Shown one piece after another: positions 32,114-42,651 of a DNA stretch of 64,000 nt (position 1 is the stretch's first letter; each line of letters opens with the position of its first letter). This DNA comes from Lactonifactor longoviformis DSM 17459. Lineage in GTDB: Bacteria; Bacillota; Clostridia; Lachnospirales; Lachnospiraceae. The stretch covers positions 358,076-422,075 of the forward strand of contig NZ_FQVI01000002.1 of the NCBI RefSeq assembly GCF_900129135.1, given 5' to 3'. A model generated the notes under the pieces. It saw only the letters and a program-made list of their open reading frames with translations, was not told the origin of the DNA and did no database searches. The translations under genes were made by a program, and so were the position numbers.

Positions 32114-35100
32114 TTATTTTACCAGTATTCCTTTTCCCAGATAAAAAGAATAGATGATTTTTTCTTTCATTTTCCCGTCAGTAAGCCGTTCCAATGCCTC
32201 TGCATACACATCCAGCTGCGCCCCATATTTTTCTTTGAGAAAGTCTTCCTCCCCGTCAGGGACCCAGTCTGTCTTATAATCTACCAGCACAATGCCGTCC
32301 CCTTCCCGGAAAAATCCGTCTATGATACCCTGAACTACTACCGTCTCGTCAGCGTCCCAGCGCGCGTTCAGGCTAACCGCAGGTACGCCCATCATAAACT
32401 GTTGTTCCCGGAAAAGTTCCCCTGCTCTTGCCGCCGCCTTCATTCGTTTCCCCAGAGAAGAACAGCAAAACTCCCATATCTGCTTTACACTGATGCATCT
32501 GGCCATCTCCACCGTCAGTTTCCCCTGACTGGTAAGAGCCACTATCTGGGCTTCCACTGCCTCCGGACTTTCTGTTTTTTCAAAATCCAGACGCTCCAGA
32601 AGCCGGTGATAGGCCGTACCTCTCGCCGCACCGGAGAGCTCTCCCTTCTCTTCTTTCATAAAATCAGGAACATAGGGAATGACAGGGGACTCCTCCAGCA
32701 GCTCAAAAGAGTCTTCCCTTCCAAGACGCCCGCTCTTCACTTCCGATACAGTCACTTTAACGGGAACGTCCCGCAGATGCTCATAGGGATACGTAAAGGC
32801 AAACCTTTCCTCTATGTCTTTGGCTGCCTCTCTGTCATACACAGTCTTTGTATCCCAGTGCAGAAAACGCTCTCTTTGAACCTTGCGCATCCCCTGTTCC
32901 ACCGCTTCCTCCTCCACAAGCGTAAGGGGAGAGATACGCGTTATCCGAAACAGAGATTCTTCTTCCCTTCCCTTGTGTCTGAACAGTGCGGGAAGGATCC
33001 AGTCCCAGTAACATCCTGCTTTTGACAGGACTCCATAGGGCAGAAGCTCCTCCTTCCGGCCCCTGAGCATCTGCCAGGATGCCGTCTTTTTCTCCAGATG
33101 GTCTATCGTGCCTGTAAGAATCAATTTTTCTTTGGCCCGTGTCAGCGCTACATACAGCACCCTCAGCTCTTCTCCCAGGTTCTCCAGAACAGTCTGGCGC
33201 TGAATGACCTTTTTATTCAGTGTGGGACACTTGGTACGCAGACGGTGGTCCATACAGTCAGCACCGATTCCCAGATCCGGATGCAGAACAAGCTTGCTTC
33301 TGGCATCCTGCTGGTTAAACCGTTTTCCCATCCCCCCCACAAAAACAATCGGGAATTCCAGTCCCTTGCTTTTATGAATGCTCATAATGCGTACCGTATC
33401 TTCATTCTCCGAGCTGACAGCAGCCTCCCCGAAATCCACTGAGTATTTCTGCAGGTACTCAATGTACCGGATAAAATTAAATAGCCCCCGGTAACTGGTC
33501 TTCTCAAAATCCATGGCCTTTTCCATAAGCATCTGCAGATTTGCTCCCCGAATCTCTCCGTCCGGCAGAGCTCTGGCATACTCCATATAGCCAGTCTCCC
33601 GCAGAATATCTTTAATCAGCTGATGAATGGGCGTATAAGGCACTTTTTTCCGAAGGCGCTCATAAAGGCTGAAAAAATGATGTATCTTTTCTTCCAGCCC
33701 CGTCAATTCTTCTCCCCTTTCTAACTTTCCCACAGTCTCCTCTTCCCAGGCAGCTAGGCTGTCATACAGAGACAATTCCCTGCATGCCCCTTTCACAGCT
33801 GCCATTTCCTCTGAGGAGAACCCTGCCAAAGGAGATGTCAGTACCCCTGCCAGCGGGATATCCTGCCTGGGATTGTCGCAGATATGCAGATAGTTTAACA
33901 CAGTAACAACTTCCAGTGCTGAAAAATAGCCGGTCCTGGAGGTGACATTCACAGGGATCCCTTTTCCGTTCAGAATTCTTCCGAATACATCCGCCCACCC
34001 GGATATCGTTCTCAGGAGAATGACACAGTCTCTGTACCTGGCCGGCCGGTAGGTCCCTGTTTTTTTGTCCAGGACCTGTTCCCTGCCCACAATTTCAAGA
34101 ATCCTGGAGGCCACAGCTCTGGCTTCCAGCTCTCTGTCGCTCTCCTCAGACTCCATCTCTCTCCACTCTTTCTCATCCTTTTCTACCAGCAGAACCTCTG
34201 TGGCGAGAAACTCCTCCCCATCCGCTTTTTCCGGAAAGACCGCACCGGGATACAAGGCCGCTTCATCGTCGTATTCCACTCCTCCCAGTTCTTCGCCCAT
34301 AATCTGGCGGAAGATAAAGTTAACACCTGAAAGCACTTCCTTTCTGCTTCTGAAATTCTTGTGCAGGTCAATCCTCTGGCATTCACTCTCCCCCAGTGTA
34401 TATCTATGGAACTTTTCCATAAACAATTCAGGCCGCGCCAGGCGGAAGCGGTAGATACTCTGCTTAACATCCCCGACCATAAAAAGATTATATCTTCCCT
34501 GGGCCAGCCTGGACACACTGGTCAGAAGCTTTTCCTGAACAAAATTGCTGTCCTGGTATTCGTCTATCAGAATCTCCTCATACCGGTCTGCCAGTTCCCT
34601 GGCCGCGGCACTTGGCACATCCCCCTCCGCCCGGTGTTCCACAAGAATCTCAAGGGCAAAATGTTCCAGATCTGAAAAATCCAGAATGTTCTTTTCCCTC
34701 TTTTTTGCAGCAAATACGGACTGAAACCTAAGTGTAAGATCTATGAGTACCTGTACCGGCACAGCAGCCTGACGGATATTCTGCATTACCTCTTCCGGTT
34801 CAGAAAAGTAGTACTGCTCCCCAAGTTCTTTTACACTCTCCTTTGCCTGATTCCTCAGCTCTTTTACCAGCGCTCTGAAATTGTCGGATACGGTTTTATC
34901 CTTTTTGGAGGAAAGGCGCTGAAAGTTCAGGCTGCTGAATCCCTCCCACCGCTTCCGGTAAGTCTGTGCAGCCAGCAAAGCCTCTACCTGTCTGAGATCC
35001 GATTCCAGCGCATCCAGATACATATAGGGACCTTCCGCCCCCCCGGCAATCCGGACTGCCTGGCAGAGGATCTCCCTTGCCTCCTCCAGCGTATGTCTGG

Positions 35101-35758
35101 TATCACAGGCCAGAATCTCCATAAAAGAAGAGCTTTCCAGTTCCTCAATATTCTCCGCCCGGTATGCCTGCCGGCAAGCCTCAAGCCACTCTCCCGGCCA
35201 TGGATAGCTCATAGAAAACTCATAAAGCTTTCGTATCATTTCCTCAATGCCTTCATCCGTTTTCCCTGTGGAATAAGACTCTATAAACTCTAAAAATTCC
35301 TCCTGCTTCCCGGCGTAAGCCTCTTCCAGAACTTCTGCGGCAACATCAGCTTTTAAAAGCTTCATCTCACCTTCTTCTCCCATACGGTATCCAGGATCCA
35401 GATCCGTCAGATGAAAATAATTGCGTACTACATAGGAACAGAAACTGTCTATTGTCATTATCTGGGCACTGTGTATCAGGGATGTCTGCCTCTGAAGGTG
35501 TTCATTCCCGGGGGACTTCTCCAGGCATCCCTCAATTGCCACTCCGATTCTTTCTCTCATCTCCTGGGCAGCTGCCTTTGTAAATGTTACAATCAGCAGC
35601 CGGTCGATATCTATAGGATGCAGAGGATCCGTAATCATAGAAATAATCCGCTCTACCAGTACGGCTGTTTTTCCTGAGCCGGCCGCTGCACTTACCAGAA
35701 TATTCCGGTTCCGCAGTTCTATTACCTGCCGCTGCTCTTTTGTCCACTGAACTCCCAT
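32114..35758 (-). CDS. addA: ATP-dependent helicase/nuclease subunit A
   Basis: A 1214-residue UvrD-type helicase fused to a RecB nuclease domain, for double-strand break end processing with AddB. Walker A is VSAAAGSGKTAVLVERI near residue 25-40. Helicase motif II is LIDEYQDSN, and later motifs include 'VRIMSIHKSKGLEFPIVFVG' and LYVALTRAKEKL. The nuclease site is 'GIVLVDYKTDWV' near the C-terminus. The ATG at 35758 follows the addB stop by two bases with AGGAGG 10 bases upstream; an ATG 10 codons earlier lies inside addB. Confidence 0.96.
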   Translation of the reverse strand: MGVQWTKEQRQVIELRNRNILVSAAAGSGKTAVLVERIISMITDPLHPIDIDRLLIVTFTKAAAQEMRERIGVAIEGCLEKSPGNEHLQRQTSLIHSAQIMTIDSFCSYVVRNYFHLTDLDPGYRMGEEGEMKLLKADVAAEVLEEAYAGKQEEFLEFIESYSTGKTDEGIEEMIRKLYEFSMSYPWPGEWLEACRQAYRAENIEELESSSFMEILACDTRHTLEEAREILCQAVRIAGGAEGPYMYLDALESDLRQVEALLAAQTYRKRWEGFSSLNFQRLSSKKDKTVSDNFRALVKELRNQAKESVKELGEQYYFSEPEEVMQNIRQAAVPVQVLIDLTLRFQSVFAAKKREKNILDFSDLEHFALEILVEHRAEGDVPSAAARELADRYEEILIDEYQDSNFVQEKLLTSVSRLAQGRYNLFMVGDVKQSIYRFRLARPELFMEKFHRYTLGESECQRIDLHKNFRSRKEVLSGVNFIFRQIMGEELGGVEYDDEAALYPGAVFPEKADGEEFLATEVLLVEKDEKEWREMESEESDRELEARAVASRILEIVGREQVLDKKTGTYRPARYRDCVILLRTISGWADVFGRILNGKGIPVNVTSRTGYFSALEVVTVLNYLHICDNPRQDIPLAGVLTSPLAGFSSEEMAAVKGACRELSLYDSLAAWEEETVGKLERGEELTGLEEKIHHFFSLYERLRKKVPYTPIHQLIKDILRETGYMEYARALPDGEIRGANLQMLMEKAMDFEKTSYRGLFNFIRYIEYLQKYSVDFGEAAVSSENEDTVRIMSIHKSKGLEFPIVFVGGMGKRFNQQDARSKLVLHPDLGIGADCMDHRLRTKCPTLNKKVIQRQTVLENLGEELRVLYVALTRAKEKLILTGTIDHLEKKTASWQMLRGRKEELLPYGVLSKAGCYWDWILPALFRHKGREEESLFRITRISPLTLVEEEAVEQGMRKVQRERFLHWDTKTVYDREAAKDIEERFAFTYPYEHLRDVPVKVTVSEVKSGRLGREDSFELLEESPVIPYVPDFMKEEKGELSGAARGTAYHRLLERLDFEKTESPEAVEAQIVALTSQGKLTVEMARCISVKQIWEFCCSSLGKRMKAAARAGELFREQQFMMGVPAVSLNARWDADETVVVQGIIDGFFREGDGIVLVDYKTDWVPDGEEDFLKEKYGAQLDVYAEALERLTDGKMKEKIIYSFYLGKGILVK

Positions 35759-35760
35759 AC

Positions 35761-38700
35761 CTACATTTCCTCCTTCATTTTTTCCCACAGTTCCTCAGGC
35801 GGCAAAGCTCCCAGCCGGCGGAAAGAGTAACCGGGTATCTTCTCGTCAAAGCCGCATACTCCGTGATAAGGGCAGTAGGTACATGGGTTCTTCTGTCCCA
35901 GCTGATAGGGCGACACTTTAACATTGCCTTTTAGAATATCGGTTCCTATATCTCTGATTTTTTTGTCCACATATTCCCTGAGAATGTTAAACTGGTAGTC
36001 ATTCACTGCCGCAGAAGTTCTTGAAAGACTGCCGTCTTTATTAAACGCCGCAGGGACCACGGAAGAGATATAGGGAGGTTCCCCGGCAAATCCCTGATCC
36101 ATTTTCTCCAGAATCTCCTTTTCCCCTGTCACCAGCCCGTTTACCCTCAGATTCTTTAAAATTCTCTCATTCAGGTCCTCCAAAGACTCCCCCGGAACCT
36201 TGTCCACTACCGGATCCTTTATATTATAATAAAATATTCCCGCCGGCTTTACTTCCTTTCCAGGGTGCTCCTGCTGTTCGATTTCCACAGCCGCATTCAG
36301 GTACAGTACCAGCTGAAGCTGCAGGCCGTGATAGAGAGCCACCAGGTCAAAGCTGGTATTCCCGGATTTGTAATCAATCACTTTTACATAGACATGATTC
36401 CCGTCCTCGTAGGTATCCAGACGGTCAATTCTGCCCTTTAGTTTCATTTCCTCCTCCTCTGACAAAGCGATGTTCACACTTTTCAGAGAATCAGTCATGG
36501 AAAAGGACACCTCAAACCGCCTTGGAACAAAATCTCCCCGCTCTACCTGTTTCTGCAGCGCCCAGACGGTGCGGTTCATCATACGCTTTACCCTGGCAAT
36601 CATGTACTCGTTTCTGGCGCTGCTGTGAAGCACTGTATTCCCGTAATCGTTTATGATTTCTTCCACGCTTTCCTCTACCAGCGTCAGACGCTTTTCCTCC
36701 CCCAAATCCCGCCAGCCGATCCCTAAAAGCCCCAGCTTTCTTGCAAAAAGCTCCAGCGCGGTGTGGAGGACATTCCCCATATCCATGGCATTAAACTGGT
36801 ACTGGATTCTTTCCCTGAGTCCCAGACCATGTTCCAGAAAGTGGGCAAAGGCGCAGGCGGCAAAACGTTCCAGCCTGGTAGGACTATTTTCCAGTGTAGT
36901 GCCATACAATGCCCTTGCGGCGCTCAGGCTGATATGGTCATGAGGATTCGTATAAAAGGCAGCCTCTGCCAGCTTTTTAGCAGTGTCTCTGTAATTAGGC
37001 GATCGCAGATACCAGCTCCAGAGCTCCTTCCAGGCGTCCCGGGGTTCCCGGTCAAATGCTTCCCGGAACCCTTTGCTGAGATATTCCAGCCCTCTCACAG
37101 GGTTCTCCAGACACGGGGTCTCTTCCTCCATATCCCGGGGGGAGATCTCCGGAAAAATATGCTGTATGCTGCGGATAAGATAAGCAGGATTGGACGACTC
37201 TCCTTTTCCATTGGTTCTGGAATAAGAAAGAATCAGCCTGTCCCTTGGCTTAGTCATGTTAAGGTACAGATAAAAGCGCTGGTTGTCATGATTCTCCTTC
37301 TGTGTGGGCGCCAATTCTACCCTGGAGCCCCTCAGATACTCCCTGTCGATATCCGACAAAAGGCCTCCCCCGCTTTCTTTCCTGGGAATCACTCCCTCAT
37401 TAACCCCTGCAAAAAAAAGAACACGCACATCCTTCAGTCTTGTCCTCTCAATATCCCCTACCAGCACCTGATCTGCACTGGGTGGGATCACCCCTACTTT
37501 TGCCTCCTGCAGCCCCGCCTCCAGAAGCTCCTGGAATTCCTTCACTGTAACTCTTTCCTCCCCCAGTACATCCGCCATCTTGTCCAGAAGTTCCATAATA
37601 ATCTCATAGATCTGGCTGTATTCCTTCACCATGGCATATTCCCCTGCGCTTCTAAACAGCTTTTCCTGATGCTTCAGCTTTTCCTGGAGCCTGAAGCCCA
37701 CAATAAACTGATAGAGGGCCGTGACACCCTCCCGAACCGTCAGCCCTTTTTTCTTCAGTGTACTGGTAAAAGGATGCAGCGACGACATCAGAAGGCTGCG
37801 GATCGCTTCCATTCGGACGGTTTCTCCCTCTTCCTGGCCCCGATACCTGCGGATCCACTCCTCCTCCCATCTCTTTGTTCCCCGAATGCCAAGAGCAATC
37901 ACATAGTTCTCCAGAAGATCCACCTCTTCCGGAATCAACTCTGTAAGGCCGCAGCGGAGAAACCTAAATACGCTGTCATAGCTGTAATTTTCTGCGGCAA
38001 TCTCCACTGCCGCCCGGATAAACTCAATAAAAGGATTCATTAGGACCGAGTGCTTCTGATCCAAAAAGCAGGGAATCCCTGCATCTTCAAATGCCCAGGC
38101 CGCATAGCTTGCATATCCCTCCATATCTCCCGTCACCACAGCAAAATCACGGTAGCGGTATCCCTGTTCTCTTACCAACCTCCGGATCTCATCGGCTGCC
38201 ATTTCCATCTCTGACTGCGGAGTTCTGCAGATACGAATCTCAATCTCCTCCTGTTTGCCCGGATACGGCCTGCTGCCATAGCGGAAAATATTCTGCTCCA
38301 GATAGGCAAGAGCAGGACTGTGGGCAAATCTTCCCTGCTCATCCCTGTGAATACAGATTTCCTTCCCGACCTCTGTTCTGGTTCGGCGTGCAATCTGAAG
38401 AAGCCGGTGAACGGTCTGCTTACTCATAAAAAAGAGCTTGTGGGGACTCCCCGGACTGTATGGGTCCTCCTTCTCATCCAAGGTGATTACTGCATATATC
38501 TTTCCCGCCCTGGGGAAGATCTCTTCCAGAAGGCGGTACTGCACAGGTGTAAATCCGGTAAATCCATCCAGAACAACCACGCATTCCTCAAGCCGCTGCC
38601 ACTTCCATATGACCCTGCAGAGCATCTCAAGCACCTGCTCTGCCGTGATATATGTTCCCCTGAGGTAATCCATAAATCCCTGGTATAAGATCTGGATATC

Positions 38701-39171
38701 CCTCAGCTTATAGTAAAGCTGCGGTTTATCTTCCACTGACCGGAGCATACGCTCCATATCCTCCGGTCCCACATGATACTGGGTGAATTCCGAAACGGTT
38801 GATTTTAGCTGGGCAATGTATCCGGGCTTTTTTATCTGCTCCTTTAAAACCTTCAGTTCTTTCTTTTTCTTCTGTGCTACTTTCCGGAGCACCAGACTTT
38901 TTCCGGTTTCCTCCAGCACCTGTCCCATATCTTCCCCTATCTCTTCCATAACCCGGAAGGCAAGGCGCTCAAAGCTTACCACATCAATATTCATGATCCC
39001 TCCTCTGGGATGCATGGCAACCAGGTCCTTCTGGGTCTGCATGGTAAACTGTTCGGGTACAAGAATCAGATACTGCCTCTTGGGATACTCCATTGATTCT
39101 TCTATTATTTTATGATAAAGGGTCCAGGATTTCCCGGAACCTGAATTTCCAAATACAAATTGTAACGGCAT
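35761..39171 (-). CDS. addB: ATP-dependent helicase/nuclease subunit B
   Basis: A 1136-residue partner of AddA. It begins with the P-loop FVFGNSGSGKSWTLYHKI (residues 5-22) and ends with a RecB-like nuclease ('VKVIDYKSGNTSFDLVALYH'). The iron-sulfur cluster cysteines are one in RFAACAFAHFL and three in NPCTYCPYHGVCGFD, the AddB pattern. The start at 39171 is chosen for AAAGG 7 bases upstream. The addB-addA order and two-base spacing are standard. Confidence 0.96.
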   Translation of the reverse strand: MPLQFVFGNSGSGKSWTLYHKIIEESMEYPKRQYLILVPEQFTMQTQKDLVAMHPRGGIMNIDVVSFERLAFRVMEEIGEDMGQVLEETGKSLVLRKVAQKKKKELKVLKEQIKKPGYIAQLKSTVSEFTQYHVGPEDMERMLRSVEDKPQLYYKLRDIQILYQGFMDYLRGTYITAEQVLEMLCRVIWKWQRLEECVVVLDGFTGFTPVQYRLLEEIFPRAGKIYAVITLDEKEDPYSPGSPHKLFFMSKQTVHRLLQIARRTRTEVGKEICIHRDEQGRFAHSPALAYLEQNIFRYGSRPYPGKQEEIEIRICRTPQSEMEMAADEIRRLVREQGYRYRDFAVVTGDMEGYASYAAWAFEDAGIPCFLDQKHSVLMNPFIEFIRAAVEIAAENYSYDSVFRFLRCGLTELIPEEVDLLENYVIALGIRGTKRWEEEWIRRYRGQEEGETVRMEAIRSLLMSSLHPFTSTLKKKGLTVREGVTALYQFIVGFRLQEKLKHQEKLFRSAGEYAMVKEYSQIYEIIMELLDKMADVLGEERVTVKEFQELLEAGLQEAKVGVIPPSADQVLVGDIERTRLKDVRVLFFAGVNEGVIPRKESGGGLLSDIDREYLRGSRVELAPTQKENHDNQRFYLYLNMTKPRDRLILSYSRTNGKGESSNPAYLIRSIQHIFPEISPRDMEEETPCLENPVRGLEYLSKGFREAFDREPRDAWKELWSWYLRSPNYRDTAKKLAEAAFYTNPHDHISLSAARALYGTTLENSPTRLERFAACAFAHFLEHGLGLRERIQYQFNAMDMGNVLHTALELFARKLGLLGIGWRDLGEEKRLTLVEESVEEIINDYGNTVLHSSARNEYMIARVKRMMNRTVWALQKQVERGDFVPRRFEVSFSMTDSLKSVNIALSEEEEMKLKGRIDRLDTYEDGNHVYVKVIDYKSGNTSFDLVALYHGLQLQLVLYLNAAVEIEQQEHPGKEVKPAGIFYYNIKDPVVDKVPGESLEDLNERILKNLRVNGLVTGEKEILEKMDQGFAGEPPYISSVVPAAFNKDGSLSRTSAAVNDYQFNILREYVDKKIRDIGTDILKGNVKVSPYQLGQKNPCTYCPYHGVCGFDEKIPGYSFRRLGALPPEELWEKMKEEM

Positions 39172-39208
39172 CCTATTACCTTTCCTTTCCTGTATGTTCA
39201 ATATTTTA

Positions 39209-39217
39209 AATATTATA
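39209..39217 (-). promoter_or_regulatory. Extended -10 element upstream of addB
   Basis: TGC-TATAAT on the minus strand (TATAAT = 39212-39217) lies about 40 bases before the addB ATG. No good -35 hexamer is visible, as is common for extended -10 promoters. Confidence 0.45.
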
Positions 39218-39296
39218 GCACAATCCTGCCTGGTTTTTGCATATTTTCCCCATTCCCATAATAAGTTATAAAAAGGAAATCAGGAGGGGTATTGCC

Positions 39297-39734
39297 ATGA
39301 GTTCAAAAACCAAAATTGTAGTACTACATATGAAAGAAGTTATTTATACCGGTATCTTTGTTGTTCTCGCCATTGTTCTGGCTGTTCTGATGTTCATAAT
39401 GTTCGGTTCTAAAAAGAATGATGAAGCTGCCAATGTCTCCAATCCGCGCTTCCATGCAGGCGTTTACAATACTTCCGTCACCTTAAATGATAATACGTTT
39501 GATGTGGAAGTAACTGTAGATGCGGATCACATCAATGCCATTTCTCTGGTCAATCTCAGCGAGACAACCACAGCAATGTATCCGCTCATGGAGCCAACCC
39601 TGGAGGATCTTGCCAGTCAGATATATACCACCCAGTCAACGGAAGGCATTACGTATTCAGAGGACAATAAATATACTTCCATGCTGCTCTTGGATGCCAT
39701 TAATTCAGCCCTGGACAAAGCAGAGATAAAGTAA
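39297..39734 (+). CDS. Membrane-anchored FMN_bind-like protein
   Basis: A 145-residue protein with one N-terminal membrane helix (about 14-37, 'VIYTGIFVVLAIVLAVLMF') and an exterior domain. The pattern 'RFHAGVYNTSVTLNDNTFDV' then EVTVDADHINAISLV is like FMN_bind domains of RnfG/NqrC. The SGAT-type Thr used for covalent flavin attachment is not seen, so flavin binding is doubtful. AGGAGG precedes the ATG at 39297 (a frame from 39237 lacks one). It is monocistronic and ends at a strong terminator. Confidence 0.7.
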   Translation: MSSKTKIVVLHMKEVIYTGIFVVLAIVLAVLMFIMFGSKKNDEAANVSNPRFHAGVYNTSVTLNDNTFDVEVTVDADHINAISLVNLSETTTAMYPLMEPTLEDLASQIYTTQSTEGITYSEDNKYTSMLLLDAINSALDKAEIK

Positions 39735-39744
39735 CCCTGTATGC

Positions 39745-39778
39745 GAAGAAAGAGTCTGACAGGTCAGACTCTTTCTTC
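39745..39778. terminator. Bidirectional intrinsic terminator
   Basis: GAAGAAAGAGTCTGAC (39745-39760) is the exact inverse complement of GTCAGACTCTTTCTTC (39763-39778). A/T-rich flanks on both sides serve the convergent FMN_bind-like and nadE genes. Confidence 0.88.
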
Positions 39779-39826
39779 TTGTGTTTCCATGTTCCCTGCC
39801 CGGCGCGCACCAAAACAGAGGTCTTT

Positions 39827-41737
39827 CTATTCGTTTTCCAATTCTTTCATCCACACATCCGCACATGCGTCACTGGGCATCCTGAGGTCTCCTCTGGGAG
39901 ATACCGCTACACTTCCTACCTTCGGCCCGTCCGGCAGGCAGGAGCGCTTAAACTGCTGAGAGAAAAATCTGCGGTAAAAGGTCTTCAGCCATTTTACTAT
40001 CGTATCGTCGTCATAAACGCCTTTAAATGAAAGCTTGGCAATTCTTAAAATTTTAGACGGCGGAAAATCTGCCCGCAGCATATAATAAAGGAAGAAGTCA
40101 TGCAGCTCATAGGGTCCTACCAGATCCTCCGTCTTCTGAGATATCACACCGTCCTTGGGCGGCAGAAGTTCCGGACTGACCGGTGTATCCAGCACATCCC
40201 GCAGAATAGATGCCAGTTCAGCCTCCCCGCAGTTGTCCGCATAGTAGCGCACCAGATGGCGCACCAGAGTCTTAGGTATGGAGCTGTTCACGCCGTACAT
40301 AGACATATGATCCCCATTGTACGTAGCCCATCCCAGGGCCAGCTCTGACAGATCACCGGTGCCTATCACCATTCCCTGGCATTGGTTTGCAAGATCCATC
40401 AGCACCTGCGTTCTTTCCCTTGCCTGAGCATTTTCAAAGGTTACATCATGGGCCTCCATATCGTGTCCGATGTCCTTAAAGTGCTGCGTAACGGAAGCCC
40501 TAATATCTACCTCTTTTAAGGCCGCCCCCAGACACTCTGTCATTCTGCAGGCATTGGTATATGTTCTGTCTGTGGTTCCGAAACAGGGCATGGTAACAGC
40601 GAGAATATTCTTCCTGGGTATGCCAAGAAGGTCGAAAGCTCTTGCCGTCACCAAAAGAGCAAGGGTAGAATCCAAACCGCCGGAGATTCCGAGCACCGCA
40701 TGGGTGCAGTTGGTATGCATCAGCCTCTTTTTCAGTCCCATTGCCTGTATGGTAAGAATCTCTTCGCAGCGTCTGTCCCTGTCGCCCTTATCCGAAGGCA
40801 CAAAAGGGGCGGGATCAAAGGTCCTCTCCAGAGCAGTCTCCTGCACTTCAAGGCTGAATGGTACCCTGCAGTATCCTGTCTCATCTGCTCCGGGGAAGGT
40901 ACTCATTTTTCTTCTCTCACTCTGCAGCCTCTGAATATCCAGATCGCCGTATACAATCTCATTCTTAAACCGTGTTCCCTCTGCAAGAAGCACACCGTTT
41001 TCCCCTATAAGGTTCCCTCCCCCAAATACCAGATCCTGGGTGGATTCGCCCTCGCCTGCTGTGGCATAGATATATCCGCATACCAAATTGGCAGATTGTC
41101 CTTTTACCAGTCCCTTCCGGTAGGCATCTTTCCCTATTACCTCATCGCTGGCCGAAAGATTCACGATTACGTTTGCTCCCGCCAGTACATGACGGATACT
41201 GGGAGGATTGGGCACCCAGAGATCTTCACAAATCTCTGCTGCCACTACCAGCTCCGGCATAGTATCACAGACAAACAGCTGATTCGTTCCAAAAGGAATT
41301 TCATTGCCGCCGAAGGGGATCCATTCTATTTCTTTGTTGCCGGGTATAAAATGGCGGGCCTCATAAAATTCACAGTAGTTGGGGAGATTGATCTTCGGCA
41401 CAATACCTATTACCTCTCCGCCGGAAATAACTGCAGCTGTATTATACAGTTTTCCTTTACACGCAAAAGGCGTTCCCACAAAGATCAGTCCGTCGATATC
41501 CCTTACCTCTTCCGCCAGTCTCAGGAGCTGTTCCTCTGCCTCCCTGATTAACGCATCCTGCCAAAACAAGTCCTGACAGGTATAGGCAGTGAGACACAGC
41601 TCCGGCAAAACCATTAACTTTGCCCCGTGGGCCGCCATCTCACGTATTGTTTTTGCAATCTCCTTCTCGTTGTAGCAGCAGTCCGCCACCTTTATGCTGG
41701 GGGTTCCTGCCGCGGCTTTGATAAAACCCTGATTCAT
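39827..41737 (-). CDS. nadE: Glutamine-dependent NAD+ synthetase
   Basis: A 636-residue two-domain enzyme. The N-terminal nitrilase-type glutaminase (about 1-290) has Glu in 'LMVLPELCLTAYTCQDLF', Lys in VPKINLPNY and Cys in VAAEICEDLW. The C-terminal synthetase has the PP-loop 'AVLGISGGLDSTLALLV' and 'VIGTGDLSELALGWATYNGD'. It makes NAD from deamido-NAD, glutamine and ATP. hslO lies 23 bases upstream on the same strand. Confidence 0.96.
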   Translation of the reverse strand: MNQGFIKAAAGTPSIKVADCCYNEKEIAKTIREMAAHGAKLMVLPELCLTAYTCQDLFWQDALIREAEEQLLRLAEEVRDIDGLIFVGTPFACKGKLYNTAAVISGGEVIGIVPKINLPNYCEFYEARHFIPGNKEIEWIPFGGNEIPFGTNQLFVCDTMPELVVAAEICEDLWVPNPPSIRHVLAGANVIVNLSASDEVIGKDAYRKGLVKGQSANLVCGYIYATAGEGESTQDLVFGGGNLIGENGVLLAEGTRFKNEIVYGDLDIQRLQSERRKMSTFPGADETGYCRVPFSLEVQETALERTFDPAPFVPSDKGDRDRRCEEILTIQAMGLKKRLMHTNCTHAVLGISGGLDSTLALLVTARAFDLLGIPRKNILAVTMPCFGTTDRTYTNACRMTECLGAALKEVDIRASVTQHFKDIGHDMEAHDVTFENAQARERTQVLMDLANQCQGMVIGTGDLSELALGWATYNGDHMSMYGVNSSIPKTLVRHLVRYYADNCGEAELASILRDVLDTPVSPELLPPKDGVISQKTEDLVGPYELHDFFLYYMLRADFPPSKILRIAKLSFKGVYDDDTIVKWLKTFYRRFFSQQFKRSCLPDGPKVGSVAVSPRGDLRMPSDACADVWMKELENE

Positions 41738-41760
41738 CTCTATTCCCCGCTTTCTGCAAA

Positions 41761-42639
41761 TTATTTGCTCAGTGTATATAATTCTTTCAGTTCCTGGACA
41801 TCAAAGATATAATTCCGGTTGCAGAAATGACAGTTTAGCTCCACTTCTTTTCCCTCATCTATCATCTCTTTCAAGTCCTTCCTGCCTACGCTGATCAGTG
41901 CTTTAGCCACTCTTTCCTTACAGCAGTTGCAGTAAAAACGAGTGCTGAGCCTGTCATTATATTCAATCTCCATTCCTTCCAGCAAGGTCTCCAAGATAGT
42001 TTCCGGTGTATAGCCTTTTTCCAGCATTCCTGTCACCGAAGTAATCCCGGACAGATTTTTTTCCAGCTTGCTTATCACCGCCTCCTCTGCAAAAGGCATC
42101 AGCTGAATGATAAAGCCCCCGGCCTGTTTTACGGTATTATCCTTTTCCATAAGAACCCCAAGGCCTACGGAAGAGGGCACCTGCTCGCTGGTAGCAAAAT
42201 AGTAGGTAAGATCCTCAGCAATTTCACTGGTCTGGAGAATCGTTTGGCCGGAATATGGTTCTTTCAGCCCCAGATCCTTAATCACATTCAAAAGCCCCAC
42301 ACCCACTGCGCCAGCCACATCCAGCTTCCCATTCTTGTTGGCCGGCAGCAGTACATTGGGATTCCCTACGTATCCTTTTACATTTCCTTTACTGTCTGCT
42401 GTTACCGTAATTCCGTTCAGGGGACCTCCCGCTTTTATCTGCAGCGTCAGCAGATCTTTGTCCCCCTTCATCATAACTCCCATCATAGCCCCTGCGGTCA
42501 GCAGCCTTCCCAGGGCCGCTGTGGCTACAGGACTCGTATTATGTGCAGCTCTCGCTGTCTCTACCAAGTCTCTTGTTGTTGCGGCAAATGCCCGGATCTG
42601 ATTGCCGGCTGCTGTCGCTCTTACAATATAATCTCTCAC
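41761..42639 (-). CDS. hslO: Redox-regulated chaperone Hsp33
   Basis: A 292-residue Hsp33. The N-domain has 'RLLTAGAMMGVMMKGDKDLL' and 'IKAGGPLNGITVTADSKGNV'. The C-terminal redox switch shows CNCCKERV and, about 27 residues later, CHFC, the four zinc-binding cysteines whose oxidation activates the chaperone; one extra Cys lies between the first pair. The start is GTG with AGGAG 8 bases upstream. It is 12 bases after the methyltransferase gene. Confidence 0.95.
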   Translation of the reverse strand: MRDYIVRATAAGNQIRAFAATTRDLVETARAAHNTSPVATAALGRLLTAGAMMGVMMKGDKDLLTLQIKAGGPLNGITVTADSKGNVKGYVGNPNVLLPANKNGKLDVAGAVGVGLLNVIKDLGLKEPYSGQTILQTSEIAEDLTYYFATSEQVPSSVGLGVLMEKDNTVKQAGGFIIQLMPFAEEAVISKLEKNLSGITSVTGMLEKGYTPETILETLLEGMEIEYNDRLSTRFYCNCCKERVAKALISVGRKDLKEMIDEGKEVELNCHFCNRNYIFDVQELKELYTLSK

Positions 42640-42651
42640 TTTTTTATCTCC

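Noticed and set aside
36763..38043. 426-residue open frame on the + strand opposite addB
   Set aside because: Shadow of addB; composition and lack of a start signal argue against it.
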